Under the pieces are notes generated by a model. It had not been told where the DNA came from. It worked only from the letters and a program-made list of their open reading frames with translations, and did not search any database. This document shows, piece after piece, positions 48,075 to 60,963 of a DNA stretch of 64,000 bases; within the stretch, counting starts at the first letter, position 1, and the number at the start of each line of letters is the position of its first letter. The stretch comes from Isoetes taiwanensis (Eukaryota > Streptophyta > Lycopodiopsida > Isoetales > Isoetaceae), in assembly GCA_021234155.1 (NCBI GenBank), contig JAJEKV010000197.1, positions 1-64,000 on the forward strand. The letters run 5' to 3'. The position numbers and the translations under genes are program-made.

Positions 48075-48557
48075 ATTTCCATTATACATGCATGTTAGTT
48101 TTGGCTCTGCCGTAAAAGTTTTTGGCTTCGATTTTGGAGCCCGTAAAAGTTTTGTCCTCCTCTTCTTTTCTGCGACAACAAACGAACATGGGTCAGGGGA
48201 GGCGTCAGCGCTTCAGCTCCTTGGGCTAAAGCAGCACATCCTGCATTGCGAAGTCGGAATCAGCCACGTTTTTATGCTCTTATGTTTTTAGAAAAGCCCT
48301 GTTTTTATTTTTGCAATAAACACATCTGGTTCTGAGCAAAGGCAACCACGTTTGAGCAAAGGCAGCATAAAACCTAAATCTTGTGTCAAACATGCAGTGT
48401 TCAAACTGATTCGAAGCATCCAGGCTTAAATATCAGTGCTTAATCGCAGATCCGGCAGCCCCAGATGCATTTTTTGTTCCTTACTACACCGGATATGATG
48501 CTCTAAGGTATTTACATTAAACTGTTCCCAAACAGAGCCTAAAACTGTCATTCTCCA

Positions 48558-48698
48558 TCCGCACTTTCCATACATCTGCAAGATTAAATTTCCTAAATAT
48601 AGGTCTGTTTTGTAATTTCCAGCCGAAACATGAATATGAATACGCCTGCCCAGGGATAAGGCTTTGGCATTATCGCATTTCTGGAGGAAAAAAGCATA
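48558..48698 (-). pseudogene. PPR gene fragment
   Basis: Within a 126-codon frame (48806-48426) the block YAFFLQKCDNAKALSLGRRI, then HVSAGNYKTDLYLGNLILQM and YGKCG is the typical first L-S repeat pair of a fern-style PPR protein. Sequence before and after does not continue the repeats. It lies inside the Harbinger termini, so it may have been picked up by the element or be the site it landed in. Confidence 0.65.
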
Positions 48699-49580
48699 GG
48701 TTCGATTTTGCCATGATCTATGCGGTATAACCATTCCTCTATGCTCTGGAAAACCGGACTTGTTCTTATCCCAAAGCCTTGCCATATTCGACTTCGTTTC
48801 ATCCAAATCCGACCATATCTAAAATTTGAGGCCATATCCACAGTCTTGCCATATCTAGTTAGATTGAAAGGGTTTTAAATCCCGATAGAAAGTAGCTGAT
48901 TTCCATAGCCTTGCCGCCTCAACTGCGCTCATAGAAGAAGAGAAAAAAAAGGTTAACGCGAAAAAAAATCCGGCCAGCTTTGTTAACGATTTTATTTTTG
49001 CCCCCTAACGGCCTAGTTAAGCAACGAGAGATAATTATCTCTCATTATCTCTCATGCTATACGGTATAAATTTTATCTCTCGCCGTATAGCACGAGAGAT
49101 AAAAAATTTTGGAGTATGTGGCCATCTCTCTCTCTTAGGTCGGCCACATGCTCGTAAAAAAATCCATCTCTCGTCACATACGGCTCCTCCCCTAAATGTA
49201 CGTATTTTTTTGGGAGGAGAGGAGAGACAATTGTCTCTCGAGGCTTAACAGCCTCTGTTATTGGCAAAATTTTTGCTGTTTGCCGGATTTTCGATCGTGC
49301 ATCCATTCCGGCCGACGAACTCTTTGTGGGATAATTCAACCGTAACGTTCCATTCGGGCGCCAAATTGTGGGATATTCAAGCCTGTTTTTTTCTTGGTTC
49401 GGCGGGCTATGTGGGATATTTCAATTCTAGTTTTGCCTCCCCAAAGCTGATTCCGCCACTAAACCATGGATCCGGTCATTCTTGGCATGATTGCAATGCT
49501 TTTTCGGCTTTGACACTTCTGGTTTGCATTACGTAGATACTGCTTTTGCGACCATTGAACTCAACGAGCTCGAAGACCCA

Positions 49581-50450
49581 ATGACCCTGTTCGATGATGA
49601 GGTTTTACAAGACAACAATGGTATGTTTTTCTGCGCATCTGCAGCTTTAATGGTTGCGGGTTCGAGTAGGGTTAGAAGACCACCAAGAAGATTTTGGATT
49701 GCTCCAAGGCAAAGAACACAGTGGGATAATATAGATAATCACGCACGGAATTGTATAGCTTCTTTTGAAGATGATATGTGGCATCAATTTTACAGAATGA
49801 AGAGGGCCACATTCGAGAGACTGGTAGGTTTAATTGTGCCCTATCTTGTCAGGCCCGGGATAAAAGCAAGGCCCCCTGTTGATCCAAGGAAAGCAGTTGC
49901 TATAGTTCTGTATTTTCTGGCACACGGGGATATGCCTTTACATGTGGGACAGAGATTTTATGTTGGGAAATCAACAGTTCAAAAATATACCAAGAAAGTC
50001 ACGCTTGTATTGGCTTCCAAGACAATGCTATACAAACGGTTTGTTGCAATGCCTACAGGAGCAAGATTAACTCAGTGTATTAAGGAATTCCATGATGCAA
50101 CTGGGTTGCCCAATATATATGGTGCAGTTGACGGTTCCCATATTTTTTTATGGAGGAAACCTAAGAAAAAGGACAATGGGGAAGACTATTACAGCAGACA
50201 TAAGAGGCACTCATGTCTCATGCAAGGAATTGTTACACATAGCAGATTGTTTATAAATGTTTGTGTAACTAGAACAGGTTCAGTCCATGATTCCAACCAA
50301 TTTATAATAAAATTGCTTCGAAACAAATTTTACAAGAACCAGTGGTGACTCTGAGTGGCAGAAAACTGAAGAAGGGGCAGCCTACAGACCAGGAAGTTCA
50401 GGTAACTATTCCACCATTACTATTAGGTGATTCACCTTATTCTAGCAGGC
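49581..50450 (+). pseudogene. Harbinger transposase (DDE_Tnp_4 type), 3' truncated
   Basis: From ATG 49581 the frame runs 255 codons to a TGA at 50346-50348. It has the helical N domain (RMKRATFERLVGLIVPYLVR), a helix-turn-helix-like stretch (GQRFYVGKSTVQKYTKKV), first catalytic Asp in IYGAVDGSHI, and second Asp in GSVHDSNQF. After a frameshift near 50340, LLLGDSPYSSRP follows, the usual GDSxY block. The sequence then switches into the 3' end of the opposing Myb-like ORF, so the third catalytic acid and the C terminus are deleted. The enzyme would excise and paste the element; this copy cannot. Confidence 0.85.
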
Positions 50451-51540
50451 CCTTTCTCCTTAAAGTCCTTATTGTTTCCAATAAGGACCTTATTGTTTCC
50501 AATTCCCTAACCAACTCAATTTTTCTTGCACTTTCTTCTTTCAGGAAATCTAATTTCTTGACCTCAGTGTCTCCAAATGTGCTTGCCATCTGTGATATTC
50601 CCATTGCAATGTCCTCATCTATCTGCAACCTGGACTTCTTTCTACTTGTGGGTTTTCCACAAACTCCAGGCTGATTACATGCAGCTGATCTAGGACTTGA
50701 AGAATCTGTCTGGTTTCCTGTTGGTGTCCTATTGATTGGAATTTCTGGCATCACTGGAATGCTTGGATTTCCCGTGTTTACATTATTATTTGAATTGGGT
50801 GGATCTTCAAAGTGGTCTTCAAATGCAGCATCTGTTCCAACAGTTTCAAAAAAAGTGTCATTCATGAAAGATTCTGAATAATTTGTGTGCAAGTCTGCAG
50901 CCTCGAAAGCTTCATTCCCAAATTCGCCATCATCACCACCCCCTGGAATTGGATTATCTGAGGTGACACCATACTTCACCTCTTCCATTCTCTCATACCA
51001 CTGCCAAGTAGATGGTTCAGAACCCGTATGGCTACAAGCCTCCTTCTCATCTTTGAATTTGGCTTGCAGCGTATCCCATTTGTTCTTTAATTGTCTCACC
51101 TCCACTAAACCCTCAACAAAGGGCTGCAATTTGATCATAATTTCCCTCCATTGTGTGTTGGTTACCAACTTCATCTCGTTTAAGAGATTGAGGAATGTGG
51201 AGACACCTTGATCTGTCCATTGCACAGGAGACTTCCTATTCTTTGTGTCTATCACTTTTGAATTTTCCTTCTCATGCACAACAAGAGCCAAAGCAGAATT
51301 GGTTTCAAAAGATTCACTCAAAATATCAGAGGATGCCTAAATTTCGCTCAATACACGCTTGGATCTTTTTTCCTTTGATTGTCTTGAAGATGGAATTGGC
51401 TCAGAATTAGTCTCCAAATGTACATCCATAGAGATCTGGCATGTCATTTTCCGGGTCCTTCTTGGTGCCATTTTTTCAACCCGAGGAGGCACGAAAGGCT
51501 TGCTGGTTGCTGGCAAAGCAGATCGAGAGGCCTTAGACAT
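50437..51540 (-). pseudogene. Harbinger Myb/SANT-like accessory protein, one in-frame stop
   Basis: ATG at 51540 opens MSKASRSALPATSKPFVPPR. A TAG at 51337-51339 interrupts, and the same frame continues to 50437, 368 codons in all. The middle reads VQWTDQGVSTFLNLLNEMK, then LKNKWDTLQAKFKDEK, the trihelix/Myb-SANT form found in plant Harbinger and no-apical-meristem-like transposon proteins. The C terminus (EVKKLDFLKEESARKIELVR) is a coiled coil. Such proteins bind the transposon ends and bring the transposase to the nucleus. Only the one stop spoils it. Confidence 0.8.
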
Positions 51541-51925
51541 CTGAATCCAAATGATTGTATGGGAATAAGGAAGACTTAAAACGAAATTGAGGATCAAAAC
51601 TTAATGTATGAATGCACAAAAAATAGAATGTAAATGCGTGCGTAATCTGATTAATACCTGGATCGTAATCGGCTAATTGCTCCGAGAAATTGGATACTTG
51701 GAGCAAGAATTAGGCGGCCTTGAAGATCAAGAAGCAGGGGAAATGGCGCCCCTGGTTTTCGGTGTGGGAAACATTTCGGGCATTTTTTTCAGGCAGCGAA
51801 AATTAAGGCTAATTGTTTGGTTAGTGGGCAATGAAAATGCCCCTAACGGCTGTTAGGGGCGAATCATCTCTCAAGGTGAGAGTTGGGTTTTCCCACTCTC
51901 ACCCATCTCTCCCATCTCTCCCCCA

Positions 51926-52835
51926 TTGCTGCCAGCATAGAAGAGCCCTAGGCATATCTGACATTTGGCTCATTGAATGCATGAGAAATATGAAGACCAT
52001 TGGCTTTCAGAAGCACTTGAAGACTCAGTCAAACAGCAAAAGGAACAAATGTTTAGAAGAACCAAAGAAGGACATTCACTTGGTTATCTCAAAATTGGAG
52101 GATGGACAAGGTTCTTGATTATCATCCAAGGACTAGGGATCACTCCTACAAGATTTGAAGTCACTTGTTGAAGAATTGCAAGACATGAGCATGGTATGAA
52201 GTCTATTTCATGATTTGAGCATTTGAAGTTTGGATTCTTGATGTTGTAAGAGTTTTGCCTAGCCAATTTCCCATTTTAATTGCCATTTGACTCATATTCC
52301 ACCTTCCTATCTCTTGTCATCTCTACACTTCATACCATCATTACCCATACATCTATATTTCATCATACCATACCTTGGGAAAAGTTTTTGTTATCCAATG
52401 GTACCACATCAGCAGTACATTTGCCACCTCACCAAAATTTATGCCTAGTCACCCCCCTTCACTCTTTTGACAAAAAATCAAAGTGCTCCAAATCATCTTT
52501 TGACAAAACCACCTGGTAGCCCTTGTGAAAATATGCCACCTGGCACAAAAAAATTTTTCAAATTGAGTTTATTTGGACCTCCTTAAGCTACTTCTTGGGA
52601 AACGTGCCTTCTTTGAAAAAATGGCAAAACCTACCTACATCTACCCCCCATCTATCTACCCTCTCATTTTTCCGCCAAGTGGCGTCCCCTCATGCGTGCA
52701 GTGTCTCATGAGCCGACGGGCGTGGGAGGAGACCAATGTCGTTAAAACGGCTTCGAACTCTATTTATATCCTTGTTTAACTTTTTGCTCTTGGCACCGGG
52801 ATATATCCGAAGAAAAAGCAAGAACCCTTAAATTT
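51926..52835. other. Non-coding stretch
   Basis: Short frames near 51977-52171 (EALEDSVKQQKEQMFRRTKE) have no family that I can name. A TATA-like TATTTATA occurs near 52760. Confidence 0.35.
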
Positions 52836-53220
52836 TTGCCAACCAAGAAACGGAATTTTTGGCGATCCGACCACAAATTCGCATCATTACCTTCCGAATC
52901 CACCTCGCAACATCAAGAAAACCAAATCGAAGCTAAAAAGACAAAGGATCTCGCCGTAGATTCAAGAATTGCAACAGAACAGGGCCTTTTTAAAGAGGGC
53001 AAATCTCTATGTGAAAATTCAGGGGCTTTTACGCTAAATTGAAGACTCAGCGGGTGTGAAGTACATGCAAAAGTGATCTCTCACTGCGGATTCGACCCTC
53101 CTTGTCGCTCAAATTGATCGTTGATCGAAAAAGGCTGACCATAAACCCGCCCCGCTTTTTCGGAAATATGCTTTGCTCATTAACTGTGGGCATCGAAAAT
53201 GATGTGATTCCTCCAATTTG
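52836..53220 (+). pseudogene. Possible PPR leader remnant
   Basis: After a TATA-like site the plus strand reads a basic frame without ATG (52836-53042), then CEVHAKVISHCGFDPP in another frame near 53055-53100. That block resembles the IHAxVxxxGFDPD of PPR proteins. No further repeats follow. Weak. Confidence 0.25.
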
Positions 53221-54280
<1,060 letters not shown>

Positions 54281-54503
54281 GGCAAGCCCTTACATTTATC
54301 TTGCAATCTGGAGAGGTCGCCTTTAATCCTGTGCAGGTAACACCTCAGATAAATGGTGGTTATCTAGTGCAGGTGGAACGGGCTGTGAACAAACCTCCGG
54401 GAAGCAGGAAGAGGAGGAGACGCTCGGCAACTCGAACGATGAGCGATCACACACATGCACGCACGCACACGCACACACACACAAGCCCCCCTCCCCCCCA
54501 AGC

Positions 54504-55490
54504 AGAGATATGGGATTTTGGCTTGAGGAAGATGCTTTACATCACCCCTGTACAGACAACAGTGTTGTATGGCTGCGAGAATTGGGGGCAAGATCTCGCA
54601 TTGGACAGTTGGAAAAAGATTGAAAAGGTGGCTAAAATATTCTTTCATGCAGAACTGGGGACTAAGATGTAGACACTTTACCATATGATGTTGATAGAGT
54701 GCGAGATGTTGCCCTTGTAGTTAGAAGCTCTATACAGACTCCTTATAACGTTTGCATAAGACTCAAGCACTTCAGAGCAATTCAGTCTGCCTCACATGGC
54801 TCTTCAGAGCAGCCAGGAAAAAGGTTGATATGTAGACATTGCGCTTTGGCTCAGAAAATAAGGAACGAATATGATGATCTCGAATCAAATAAGAATAATA
54901 TCTGGGTTAAAAGATGTGCCCTCCATAAAATGTGGAATGTCCTAGAATTCAAAAAAGAATAGTACAGAAGCATTATGAATCCATATCTATGGGAGGCGTT
55001 ATATCTAAAAGTTGTTCTATCAACGAAGCTTAGACATATGATTAGCAGGATGAGGCTCAGCTCACATCACCTAAAGGTAGAGATTGGGCACTGGGCAAAT
55101 ATACCTCATGAGCTCACATATTGTGAAGTCTGCGGATCATAAGAAGTTGAGGACGAAGGACATGTTATTCTACCGTGTCCAATATATCAGTACCTTCAAC
55201 GAAGTTTGAGATACATGTAGTGGATCTGGTGAGCTTCTTTGAGTTTTCTCCAGTTATCATTGGGTGTTTTGTGGTAGAGGTTATGCATAGAAGAGATACC
55301 AACATCCAGAACATGAAAACATTGTTAGGTACCAACATCCAGAACATGAAAACATTGTTAGGGTCTAGTGAGTTTCAATACGAGGAGGAGAGCACTAATA
55401 TGTTCTTGCCAGAAAACATATTCGATAAACTAATTGTATGTTATGAACCTCTTCTAGACCCGATGGTCTCACAGATGTAATAATAAAGAT
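54504..55490 (+). mobile_element. LINE E: 5'-truncated non-LTR element, RT thumb to 3' end
   Basis: The plus strand reads LRKMLYITPVQTTVLYGCEN, then WKKIEKVAKIFFHAELGTK and a stop. Further on RMRLSSHHLKVEIGHWANIP precedes CEVCGS, a stop, and EVEDEGHVILPCP, the zinc-knuckle end of LINE ORF2. Frames shift several times. The 3' end has AATAAA at 55482-55487 followed by a pyrimidine microsatellite. Confidence 0.75.
55298..55363. repeat. 33-bp tandem duplication inside LINE E
   Basis: ACCAACATCCAGAACATGAA and 13 more bases occur twice without a gap; only the last base differs. Confidence 0.9.
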
Positions 55491-55566
55491 TTTCTCTCTT
55501 CCTCCCCCTCCCTTTCTCTCCCTCCTTCCCTCCCTCCCTCTCCCTCCTCTCTCTCTCTCTCTCTAA
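55491..55566. repeat. Pyrimidine microsatellite tail (TTCC/CTCT)
   Basis: An imperfect CTCTC, CCCTCC and TTCC run directly after the AATAAA of LINE E, as with the tails of the other LINEs in this window. Confidence 0.8.
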
Positions 55567-55787
55567 GTTTTTTTCTTTCACTAAATAGGGGCGAGAGAGT
55601 TTTTATGCAGTATACCATGAGATTCTCTTAACAACATCTTTAACCTTTTCTTTAGCTTATCAGCCAAAAATGCAACAAGAAATTGAGGATCGATGGTGCT
55701 CAGTTGCTTGTGAATTGCAAGTGTGGACTTTGCAATGGTGCTTTCAGATCAATTCTTATTGCCACAATGGATACATTCCATGAATTC

Positions 55788-55969
55788 AAGGATTACGTGC
55801 ATACATAGGATGATTAGTCCTCAATCTATGAATCGGTTATGAATTCTTATCCCAATGTGTTATGACCTCAATTGCAATAAGGATTACGTGCATACATAGG
55901 ATGATTAGTCCTCAATCTATGAATCGGTTATGAATTCTTATCCCAATGTGTTATGACCTCAATTGCAAT
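55788..55969. repeat. Perfect 91-bp tandem duplication
   Basis: 55788-55878 and 55879-55969 are identical as read. The left flank (55660-55790) has an open piece LLVNCKCGLCNGAFRS that I cannot assign. The lack of divergence points to a recent event or an assembly artefact. Confidence 0.9.
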
Positions 55970-56577
55970 TACTACAATCCGTGCCTTAGCTCTCTTTGTG
56001 TGGGCCACTTGAGGCATGTTGGTGATAGGTTGGATCATATTACATTGCAGGGATTAGGCAAGTATGGGGAATGGTAATTAGAAGTATGGAGTCAATGTAT
56101 ATTGATCTTAGATCAAGCCTTTTTGTAATATGTTATTTGTGTCATTGAGTTGGCTCATATAGCATTAGGTTCCCATCCATCCAATAGCCATCCAGTGTTA
56201 CTAAGAAACTCAGTCAGATTATCATATGTTAATTATGGCGTACACATGTAGAACATGTTTGTGTGTTCTTAAAGCTCTTCCTATTTCAGCATACTAGGTT
56301 TCATGAGAATACTCTATGATTAAAGCTGTTTCCGCTCAAGGCATACTTTACGAAAAGAAAGTTGTGCTTGAGTCCCTATTATACAATAAACCGACAGGTG
56401 TTGAAAGATCATGAGATTATATGCAATGTGAGAAAAGTTAACAGTGACAACAGAGAACCAGAAAAACATTGTAATGGCAAGCAACAAAAAAGTTTGAACA
56501 GTCTTGCTTGCTCCATATGGCAAAGTTCAAGCAAAATCTTTCTACGTCAGATCTATTCCTTTTTCTAGATCAACCCT
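55970..56577. other. Non-coding stretch
   Basis: No gene recognised between the 91-bp duplication and the subtilase remnant. Confidence 0.4.
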
Positions 56578-57160
56578 ATGAGGTTTCCATTTAATCTTGT
56601 CATTTTATCTCTCAAATATGCCAGAGAGAATTTCTTCATTGTTCTTGTTGTCTTTTTTTTTGTTTCTGTTACTTCCCAAACAAAAGCTTTTGGTGCTTCT
56701 GATGTTTACATTGTGCGCTTGAAAGGTCACTCTACACAAAAGTTAGTATCCCGATTTTGTGAATAACAATGGGAACATTAATCATTAGTCCAGTTTCACA
56801 TGTATATTGTGCAGCTAAAAATTATAAAACCCTTTATAACCCTTGTCTGCATTGTGCAAGTTGAGAGTCAAAAGTCATATGTTTGTCTATCTCTTTCTCA
56901 TAATGAATTCTTCTCAATACAGTGGCTATCAAACTCGATTCAAATGTGCAAGCATATGGGCAACTAGTTTATTTGCTTGGAACAATGACCAACAAGTGCT
57001 AAATACTTAGTCTAATGTGGTGTTTATCTTGATGCAGGCAAAGCTATTACAATCTCATCCTTCTCTGGTGTCCATTGAAACTGATTTTTTTTTTGTTTTA
57101 CAAAATTGCTACCCATACTCCATCTTTCCTTGGTCTGCCTCAATGACCACAGATGATAGA
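56578..57160 (+). pseudogene. Subtilisin-like serine protease (subtilase) 5' fragment
   Basis: ATG 56578 opens a signal-peptide-like hydrophobic stretch (FFIVLVVFFFVSVTS) and then ASDVYIVRLKGHSTQ, the start of the I9 propeptide (usual form VYIVYMG). After a gap a TGATGCAG acceptor precedes AKLLQSHPSLVSIETD, the propeptide end, and a shifted frame gives THTPSFLGLPQ, the start of the mature enzyme. The middle of the propeptide and the whole catalytic domain (Asp, His, Ser) are missing. Plant subtilases are secreted and process wall and peptide substrates. This is a dead 5' fragment, cut off near the purine satellite. Confidence 0.6.
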
Positions 57161-57317
57161 TGGTGGTAAAGACAACCATCATCTTATATTATAATGTTAT
57201 AGCGTGTGTCTTCAATGGAGCCCTAAATCGGACGGTCGAGGATTTGATTGACCAATGGTGGAGATGATGTGTGCGTGTCTTCAACTAAAATTTCATCTTA
57301 ACTATGGCATTATGATA

Positions 57318-58670
57318 GGGAAAAGGGAAAAGGAAAAAGGAAAAAGGAAAAGGGAAAAGGGAAAAGGAAAAAGGAAAAAGGGAAAAGGGAAAAGGGGAAA
57401 GAAAAAGGAAAAGGGGAAGGAAAAGGAAAAGGGAAAAAGGGAAGGGAAAAGGAAAAACGATGAAAGGGAAAAGGGAAAAGGGAAAAGGGAAAAGGAAAAA
57501 AAACGATGAAAGGGAAAAGGGAAAAGGAAAAAAAGAAAGGGAAAACGATGAAAGGGAAAAGGAAAAGGGAAAAGGGAAAAGGAAAAGGGTTAAAGAAAAG
57601 GAAAAACGATGAAAGGGAAAAGGGAAAAGGGAAAAGGGAAAAGGGAAAAAACGATGAAAGGGAAAAGGGAAAAGGGAAAAGGAAAGGGGGAAGGGAAAAG
57701 GAAAAACGATGAAAGGGAAAAAGGGAAAAGGAAAAGGGGAAGGGAAAAGGAAAAAGATGAAAAGAAAGGGAAAAGGGAAAAAAGGAAAAGGGAAAAGGGA
57801 AAAGGAAAAGGGGAAGGGAAAAGGAAAAACGATGAAAGGGAAAAGCGAAAAGGGAAACGGAAAAGGGGAAGGGAAAAGGAAAAACGATGAAAGGGAAAAG
57901 CGAAAAGGGAAAAGGAATAAAAGAAAGGTAAGAGGAAAAAGGAAAGAGAAGGAGAAAAGGAAAAAGGGAAAGATAGGCGAGGGGGAAAGGGAAAGGAAAA
58001 AGGGCACCGCGAGAAGGGTAAGAAGTAAGGGTGAGAAAAGGAGAAAAAGGTAAGGGAAAATAAGAAAAGGTTGCAAAGTCCATGGGAAAAAGAAAAGTAA
58101 AAAGGAAAAGAGAGGGGGAAAAGGGAAAAAGAGAACTTGGGAAAAGGGAACGAGAAAAAGAGAAAAAAGGAAAGGGCGGGAAGAGAGAAAGGGTGAAGAA
58201 AGAGAAAAAGGGAAGCAAACAGAGCATCGAGAAAAAGGAAGAGGGAAAGGATGGAAAAAGGAGGAAAAGGGTGGGGGGAAAGTAGAATAGACAAAGGGTA
58301 GGGAGCAAGGAATAGCAAAAGAGGAAAAGAGGAAGGAGAAAAGGGCATGAGAAAAAAGGGAAGAGGGAAAGGGTGAGGAAATAGAAAAAAGAAAGGGAAA
58401 AAGAGTATGAAAAAGAGAAAAGAAAAAAGAAACAAGAAAGGAGAAAGTGGAAAGGGGAAAAGGGGGAAGAGGATGGGGAAAGAAGGAAAAAGGGTACATA
58501 AAAAAGGTTGAGAAAAGGGAATGGAAAGAGGCATATGAAAAGGGAAAGGGAACGGGAAAGGGAAAATGTAAAGGAAGGGGAAAGAGAAAGGAAAGGGAAA
58601 AAGGGAACAGCGCAAAGCAAAAGGGTGGGGAAAGTATGAAAAGGGAATGGAAAGTTGAAAGGAAAAAGGA
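57318..58670. repeat. Polypurine satellite (GGGAAAA)n, about 1.35 kb
   Basis: The plus strand is almost only A and G. The left 600 bases are built of GGGAAAAGG units with ACGATGAAAGGGAAAAGG recurring about every 45-60 bases (near 57457, 57503, 57544, 57604, 57650, 57706, 57828 and 57883). The right part is more degenerate. Long frames on both strands (Lys/Glu/Gly or Phe/Pro/Ser) are low-complexity artefacts. Such tracts can form triplex DNA. Confidence 0.95.
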
Positions 58671-59193
58671 AGCGGAAAACCCAAATTTTCACATGGAACA
58701 CCCAATTTTTGCCCAGCAACGCTGGGCACCGTTACTAGTTAATATCTATTGTCTGTTCTTCAAAAAAAAAAACCCAATCTTTTTTCATTAGATTTGAACC
58801 GCATATTTGAAGGCATATGAACTTCGAATCTTCATGACATAAAAACACTTGGAAAATTTATTGGATAAAAAGGCACTGAATGTAGCAGAATGGTACCATC
58901 CATTTCTTAAAAGGCTTTTAAAAAGAAAAAAGGAAATACAAAATGGAAAAGAAGCAAAGGGAAATGACCTCGGTTTTGGTGATGGTCTTGGTGGTGCTTA
59001 TTAGGATTGATTGATCTAAACACAAGGAGAGATACGACACAAGAAAGCGACTCTACTAACCCTGAGAGAATTACAGTAAAAAGAAGTACAAGACTAATCC
59101 AATGTGTCATGCACAACATCACGGTTAAGATGACACGTGTCACTATAGACCATATTTTGGTTTTCTTGATGAAGAAAAAAGCTGAAATTTATG

Positions 59194-60417
59194 TTAAGCA
59201 TTCTCTTCCTTCAGCTGAAACTTCATCATTCCCAAAGCCATCTTAAACCTTCTGAAAATTCGAGACCTACAAGTGGTTTTGGGAAGCCAGCGGTTATTTG
59301 GTTGTTCGAAGAGCAATAAGTTAATGAATATGTGTCGAGATGAACCTGTTCTGGAACAACAGGAGCTTGGAAAACAAGCTCTCCCTGGCCTGGTGTAGGC
59401 AATATTGTTACTATTTTCCAGTCTACCTTTACTTCCAGTACAAGGTTCAACATGGGTAAGATCATCTTGGCTGCCTACGGTATGCTTTGTAGGACCCAAA
59501 ATACCACCACTTTGCAAAGCACTTTGAGCTGTTAACTGTGAACTTCCATCAGCTATAACATTAGAACAAGTGTCATGATTTCCTATTTCATCAAAAGAAC
59601 TGTCATCAAAACAAATCGCATGAACTGCTAGGTTCAGGTATTCATCAGGACAAACTTCAAATGCACAAGTCACATCACTGACTTCCTCTTTAACAATGTT
59701 AGACTTGCCAGCATTCATGCCCTCCTCCTTCTGTTTAATACATTCATACTTGAAATGTCCCTTTTTTCCATAATTGTAGCACTTAAAATTCCGTTTATTA
59801 GATTTTGATTTTTGCTCAGATACTGGAACATAAGACCTCTATTCTATAGGTCCTGCGTCAGTTGGCTTGATGTAATTTAAATGTTCTAGACGCTTTAACT
59901 TTTGTTTGACCACTACTTCCTGCTGCGACAAAGTATAGGCAGTATTTAAACCAAGAGTTTCATCCGATCTGATTTTCGCTACAATAATATCATGCCATGG
60001 AGGAAAGTTTATCAAAATTTCTTGTATGATATCTTTTTCTGATGAACTTTCGCCAGCATTATAATCTAGCCTCCAGGACTTCATCTAGTTTAAAAAATCA
60101 GATGTGCCGTGAAAATTACCAAGGGTGGTTGATCGTATTTTCTCTTTTAACATCATCTGAGTAGCTTGCCCATTGAAGGCAAGAGATTGGTCCAGAAACA
60201 ACTGCTCTCCAACCGTTTCATCGCATAACATTTTCACTAATGCGCCAGCCGAGGAATTCATTTTTGCAAACTTGTTTGAATCCTTAGTGCTGCGAAAGCC
60301 TTTCTTCAATACTTCTCCCATCTTATTATAAATCAAATAGTTTATCATGAAACTTTTCCATGATTTAGAATATGATGCAGTTAGCTTTGCATTCGTGGAG
60401 AACTTGCAGGGATCCAT
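59194..60417 (-). pseudogene. Copia-type gag with two in-frame TAG stops
   Basis: From ATG 60417 (MDPCKFSTNAKLTASYSKSW) one frame of 408 codons runs to 59194, broken only by TAG at 60085-60087 and at 59839-59841. It has the gag helical region (FPPWHDIIVAKIRSDETLGL, then QQEVVVKQKLKRLEH) and a zinc knuckle. In the knuckle the second Cys is Tyr (CYNYGKKGHFKYEC), so metal binding is probably lost. A Ser/Thr-rich C-terminal region of about 190 residues follows. The frame is otherwise well kept, which suggests recent activity supported by another element's enzymes. Confidence 0.8.
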
Positions 60418-60951
60418 GAGTGCAGTTTAGCTCTGTCACCTGTTAGAAGAAGCCAACACAAAAATTTCTTTCACACTTGATCAACTGCAGGACTTGCACC
60501 CTATGACCAATTTTGAGATTTGTAGCTTGCTTAAGGTTTCTTAGAGCGTTTAGGGAAAAAGTTCTCTTCCTTTGATCAATTCCTGCTTTGATCAAAATCA
60601 TACAAAACAACATAACAAATTCCCTTTGATCAAATTTCGGATGAATTCTCCGTCAATTGCCACTATCTCTACGTTGACAAAACTGGCAAATACACAAGAG
60701 CTCTCTCCTCTTCTCTGATCAAATCTGAGAAATAAATTCCCTTTGATCAAATTCCTGGATGAATCTATGTCAATTTTTCCTCTATATTGTTGCCTCTATT
60801 TTGACGTTAAATTATCCTTTTTCTTGGAACAAGGTTATTCTGGCTTCGACCAATTTTGACTTACCAAATTTGATTCGTCAATTCAAGCCTCTTAAATTCC
60901 GTTGAGTTCTCCTTCAAATTTTCTCCTTCCCGGTCGATCCTCCTTGGGTCG

Positions 60952-60963
60952 GCTCTGATACCA
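60952..60963 (-). promoter_or_regulatory. tRNA-Met primer-binding site of the LTR element
   Basis: Minus-strand TGGTATCAGAGC directly follows the LTR end CCTAATA. This is the standard plant Copia PBS. Confidence 0.85.

Larger units (their letters stand above)
47982..51925. mobile_element. Harbinger-type DNA transposon with convergent transposase and Myb-like ORFs, damaged
   Basis: The two ends are inverted copies: GGGGAGAGATGGGAG near 47982 and its complement near 51907-51924, then TTGAGAGAT and the hairpin GCCCCTAAC-4 bases-GTTAGGGGC on both sides (48053-48074 and 51839-51860). The interior has a transposase reading right and a Myb/SANT-like ORF reading left, meeting tail to tail near 50445, the usual two-gene Harbinger set. 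A PPR gene piece lies inside near 48600. A nested GAGAGAT-rich stretch at 49003-49250 looks like a second set of ends. I could not fix the target duplication, as the left end runs into CT repeats. Confidence 0.7.

Noticed and set aside
57255..58791. Very long open frames on both strands, up to 469 codons
   Set aside because: The DNA is a low-complexity purine satellite. Stops are rare by composition, so the frames are artefacts.
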